From positions 1 to 64,000 of the forward strand of contig NZ_JAURWA010000108.1 of NCBI RefSeq assembly GCF_030655195.1: DNA of 64,000 nucleotides. Reading direction: 5' to 3'. Numbering within the stretch: position 1 is the stretch's first letter; each line of letters opens with the position of its first letter. The notes beneath the pieces were generated by a model that saw only the letters and a program-made list of their open reading frames with translations, was not told the origin of the DNA and made no database searches. The stretch comes from Patulibacter sp. (GTDB lineage: Bacteria > Actinomycetota > Thermoleophilia > Solirubrobacterales > Solirubrobacteraceae). Shown here in pieces: positions 61,617 to 64,000 of this stretch. The position numbers and the translations under genes are program-made.

Positions 61617-62834
61617 TCAGTCGGCGCCGGCGACCACCTCGATCACCACGGACTCGGCCTCACCGATGCCGCCGCAGATGCCGACGACCCCAATCCCGCC
61701 GCCACGGCGCCGGAGCTCATGCGCCATCGTCATCACCAGCCGGGCACCGGTCGCACCGGTCGGGTGTCCGAGCGCGATCGAGCCGCCGTTGACGTTCGTC
61801 ATCGCCCGCAGTCGGTCAACCGTCGTTGGATCCCGGTCGCCGAGAAGCAGCGTCGAGACGAGGGGCACCGCTGCGAACGCCTCGTTGATCTCGATCAGGT
61901 CGACGTCGTCCAGGGTCTTCCCGGCGTCCGCGAGCGCCAACCGGATCGCTGTCGCCGGCACGGAGGCGATCTGGGCCGGGGCGGCGGACACCCGCGCGGT
62001 ACCGAGCATCGCTGCCAGGGGGCGGAGACCGCGGCGGTCGGCGTCCGCGGCGGTGACGAGGACCGTGAAGGCGGCACCGGTGCTGAGACCGGGAGCCGTG
62101 CCCGCGGTGACGGTCGGACTCCCGTAGACGGTCCGGAGCTTGGCGAGCCCGGCCATCGTGACCGACGGTCGCGGTGACTCGTCGACGGCCACGCCGTCGG
62201 CCTCACCCGGCACGTCGCCGGCCTCTATCGCAATGATCTCGGCGTCGAACGCGCCGCGTTCGATCGCGGCCGCCGCCCGGGTCTGGCTACGGAACGCCCA
62301 TGCGTCCTGCTCCTCGCGGGAGACGTCGTGCAGTAGCGCCTCCTCTCCCGCCTGAACCGCTCGTGGCACGCCGGTGTGCGGGCAGGAGATGACGAGCTGG
62401 TCGACCAGCTCGACGTGTCCGAGTCGCTTGCCCCAGCGCATGTCCTCGAGGAAGTACGGGACGCGCGAGAGGTTCTCGACGCCCCCCGCCACGACGGTCG
62501 CCACGTCTCCCGAGCGCAGGGCGCGGACGCCGAGCGAGATCGCGGTGAGGGAGGAGCAGCAGGCGCGGTCGACGGAGTAAGCGACGCGGTCGTCCGGGAC
62601 GTCGGTCTGCAGCGCCAGTTGCCGCGCGATCGAACGGTCCGATCCGGGGAGGTTGACGCCGACGATCACCTCGTCGACGTCCCCGGCTTCGATCGCGGCC
62701 CGGCGAAGGGCCTCGCGGGCCGCCACCGATCCGAGCTGCGGCAGACGGAAGCCCGACATGGGGCCTCCGAAGCGGCCGAACGGGGTCCGTGCGGCGCTGG
62801 CGACGACGATGGTCTCACGAGACACGGCGATCAC
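61617..62834 (-). CDS. Thiolase (acetyl-CoA acyltransferase)
   Basis: A 405-residue thiolase. Acyl-accepting Cys92 in VDRACCSSLTAIS, NEAFAAVPLVS, GGSIALGHPTGATGARL and the second catalytic Cys in GICGGIGEA are all present. It cleaves 3-ketoacyl-CoA or condenses acetyl-CoA. The start (GTG 62834) overlaps the ligase gene by 20 bases; GTG 62825 is an alternative. Likely final step of the acyl-CoA branch. Confidence 0.92.
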   Translation of the reverse strand: MIAVSRETIVVASAARTPFGRFGGPMSGFRLPQLGSVAAREALRRAAIEAGDVDEVIVGVNLPGSDRSIARQLALQTDVPDDRVAYSVDRACCSSLTAISLGVRALRSGDVATVVAGGVENLSRVPYFLEDMRWGKRLGHVELVDQLVISCPHTGVPRAVQAGEEALLHDVSREEQDAWAFRSQTRAAAAIERGAFDAEIIAIEAGDVPGEADGVAVDESPRPSVTMAGLAKLRTVYGSPTVTAGTAPGLSTGAAFTVLVTAADADRRGLRPLAAMLGTARVSAAPAQIASVPATAIRLALADAGKTLDDVDLIEINEAFAAVPLVSTLLLGDRDPTTVDRLRAMTNVNGGSIALGHPTGATGARLVMTMAHELRRRGGGIGVVGICGGIGEAESVVIEVVAGAD

Positions 62835-64000
62835 GACCTTCCCAGTCGGAGCTCACGAGCTCCCGTTTGAGGATCTTTCCGGTGGACCCTCGAGGCAGTG
62901 CCTCGACAAAGGCCACCTGCTGAGGCTTCTTGTAGCCAGCTAGAGCGAGTCGGCAGTGCGACAGGACGTCGGCCTCGTCCAACGTGCTGCCCGCACGGCG
63001 GACGACGAACGCCTTGACCGCCTCGCCCCACTTCTCGTCCGGGATTCCCGCGACGGCGACTTCGACGACTTCGGGGTGCTCGTGGATGGCCGCTTCGACC
63101 TCGGCGGGGTAGACGTTGAGTCCCCCGCTGACGATCATGTCGCGCGCGCGGTCGACGATGGAGTAAAAGCCGTCGTCGTCCCGGCGGGCGACGTCGCCGG
63201 TCGAGTACCAGCCGTCCCGCAGGACCTCGTCGGTCGCCGTGGCGTTGTTCCAGTAGCCGCGCATGACGTTGTCCCCGCGGATCGTCAACTCGCCCGGCTC
63301 GCCGTCGGGCACGGGGAGTCCGTCGGGTCCGCGCAGCTCGAGCTCGACCGTGGGGACCTCCCGGCCGACGGACGCCAGACGCAGCCGCTGCTCCGGGGAG
63401 ACGACGTGACAGTCCGGGGTCAGGACGGTGACGGGGTGGGGTGCCTCGCAGGAGCCGTAGACCTGGACGAACACGGGTCCGAACCGGGCCATCGCCTCCT
63501 CGATCCGTGCGGGTGCGATCGGTGCGCCCCCGTAGGTGATCCGCTTCAGCGCTCGGGTGTCGGCGTTCGCGTCTGCAGCCGCCTCGACGAGCATGTGGAT
63601 CATGGTCGGGACGACGAACGTGCTGGTGATCCGCTCGTGCTCCACCTGGTGCAGGAACCGGTCGGGCTCGAACCGTCTGACGGTCACGTTCCGCGCTCCG
63701 CGGAGGAAGTACGCGAGGACCTTCGACCCCGACCCGTGCGACATCGCGCCGAGGTGGGCCATCGCGTCGCCGGGCCGAGCGTCGAGCTCCTCGGCGAGCA
63801 TGTTGACCGTGGCGGCGACGCGTCCGCGGTTGGTCGAGGTCGCGCCCTTGGGCCGCCCCGTGGTGCCGGAGGTGTAGAGGATGAAATTGTCGTCGTCGGG
63901 CGCGTGGGCGAGCCCCGGCGCCCGGGGATCGGATCGGTCCAGCAACTCGTCGTAGTCGTGGGCGTCCTCGACCGCGGGGCCGACGGCGATCAGGTGCCGC
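62815..64000 (-). CDS. Acyl-CoA ligase (AMP-forming), N-terminus beyond the window
   Basis: 395 codons of an ANL-superfamily adenylate-forming ligase are visible; the frame stays open to 64000, so the start lies outside. The ATP-binding P-loop FILYTSGTTGRPKGAT, QVYGSCEAPH, GWYSTGDVARRDDDGFYSIVDRARDMIVSGGLNVYP hinge and the catalytic Lys in RGSTGKILKREL are intact. It activates a carboxylic acid as its CoA thioester and probably feeds the thiolase, whose gene overlaps its end. Confidence 0.92.
   Translation of the reverse strand, partial: RHLIAVGPAVEDAHDYDELLDRSDPRAPGLAHAPDDDNFILYTSGTTGRPKGATSTNRGRVAATVNMLAEELDARPGDAMAHLGAMSHGSGSKVLAYFLRGARNVTVRRFEPDRFLHQVEHERITSTFVVPTMIHMLVEAAADANADTRALKRITYGGAPIAPARIEEAMARFGPVFVQVYGSCEAPHPVTVLTPDCHVVSPEQRLRLASVGREVPTVELELRGPDGLPVPDGEPGELTIRGDNVMRGYWNNATATDEVLRDGWYSTGDVARRDDDGFYSIVDRARDMIVSGGLNVYPAEVEAAIHEHPEVVEVAVAGIPDEKWGEAVKAFVVRRAGSTLDEADVLSHCRLALAGYKKPQQVAFVEALPRGSTGKILKRELVSSDWEGRDRRVS

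Overview
The window is very GC-rich DNA with third-position G/C codon bias, dense genes and frequent 1-4 base stop/start overlaps. Together with the gene content (a MobF relaxase of the actinobacterial type, an AurF-type diiron oxygenase beside a ferredoxin-fused FprB-like reductase, many TetR, IclR and MFS genes), this suggests a high-GC actinobacterium. A deep-branching soil lineage such as Thermoleophilia is plausible, but nothing here proves it; no rRNA is present.

Layout. 1-14 kb is ordinary chromosome: the tail of a long coiled-coil protein, a DUF1801 protein, a sulfur block on the minus strand (sulfite oxidase-type molybdoenzyme followed by metN-metI-metQ), a large secreted penicillin-acylase-type hydrolase, an MFS carrier translationally linked to a PLP lyase/decarboxylase, and a divergent LysR/MFS pair with a perfect T-N11-A box between them. 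14-18.7 kb holds a manganese catalase, a coupled diiron oxygenase/ferredoxin-reductase pair behind two near-identical palindromic operators, a flavin-fold oxidase and tRNA-Ala(GGC) with a strong terminator.

From the tRNA to about 37.7 kb the DNA looks like an accessory region. It starts with three TTTTGCGTAGCG repeats and a 1267-residue STAND NTPase with a nuclease-like N-terminus, which is the best candidate here for an undescribed anti-phage system. It continues with a hydrolase, a TetR-controlled enoyl-CoA hydratase/thioesterase/efflux operon, a serine recombinase, an unidentified protein, a molybdopterin oxidoreductase with a coupled small ORF, an HxlR regulator, a solitary MobF relaxase with hairpins at its head, a NERD-domain protein and an excisionase-like HTH protein. 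The STAND gene is visibly less GC-rich than its neighbours.

From 38 kb to the end is a catabolic locus. One arm (39.1-42 kb, plus strand) encodes a RidA protein, a glutathione-independent formaldehyde dehydrogenase and a histone-deacetylase-fold amidohydrolase. The other arm is a run of 14 minus-strand genes from 59.06 kb down to 42.08 kb: class III aminotransferase, peptide-type ABC importer, large subunit of a B12-dependent acyl-CoA mutase, TIM-barrel amidohydrolase, two SDR dehydrogenases, an alpha/beta hydrolase, HyuA and HyuB, a VOC epimerase and the small B12-binding mutase subunit. A FadR-type regulator is divergent from it, followed by two paralogous IclR regulators, a thiolase and an acyl-CoA ligase cut by the window end. 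The promoter regions of the two arms share a 19-bp motif (15 of 19 identical), which suggests common control. The gene set fits uptake and breakdown of a nitrogen-containing, probably cyclic amide or N-methylated compound to acyl-CoA units, but the substrate cannot be read from the sequence. No CRISPR array and no intact insertion sequence was seen.
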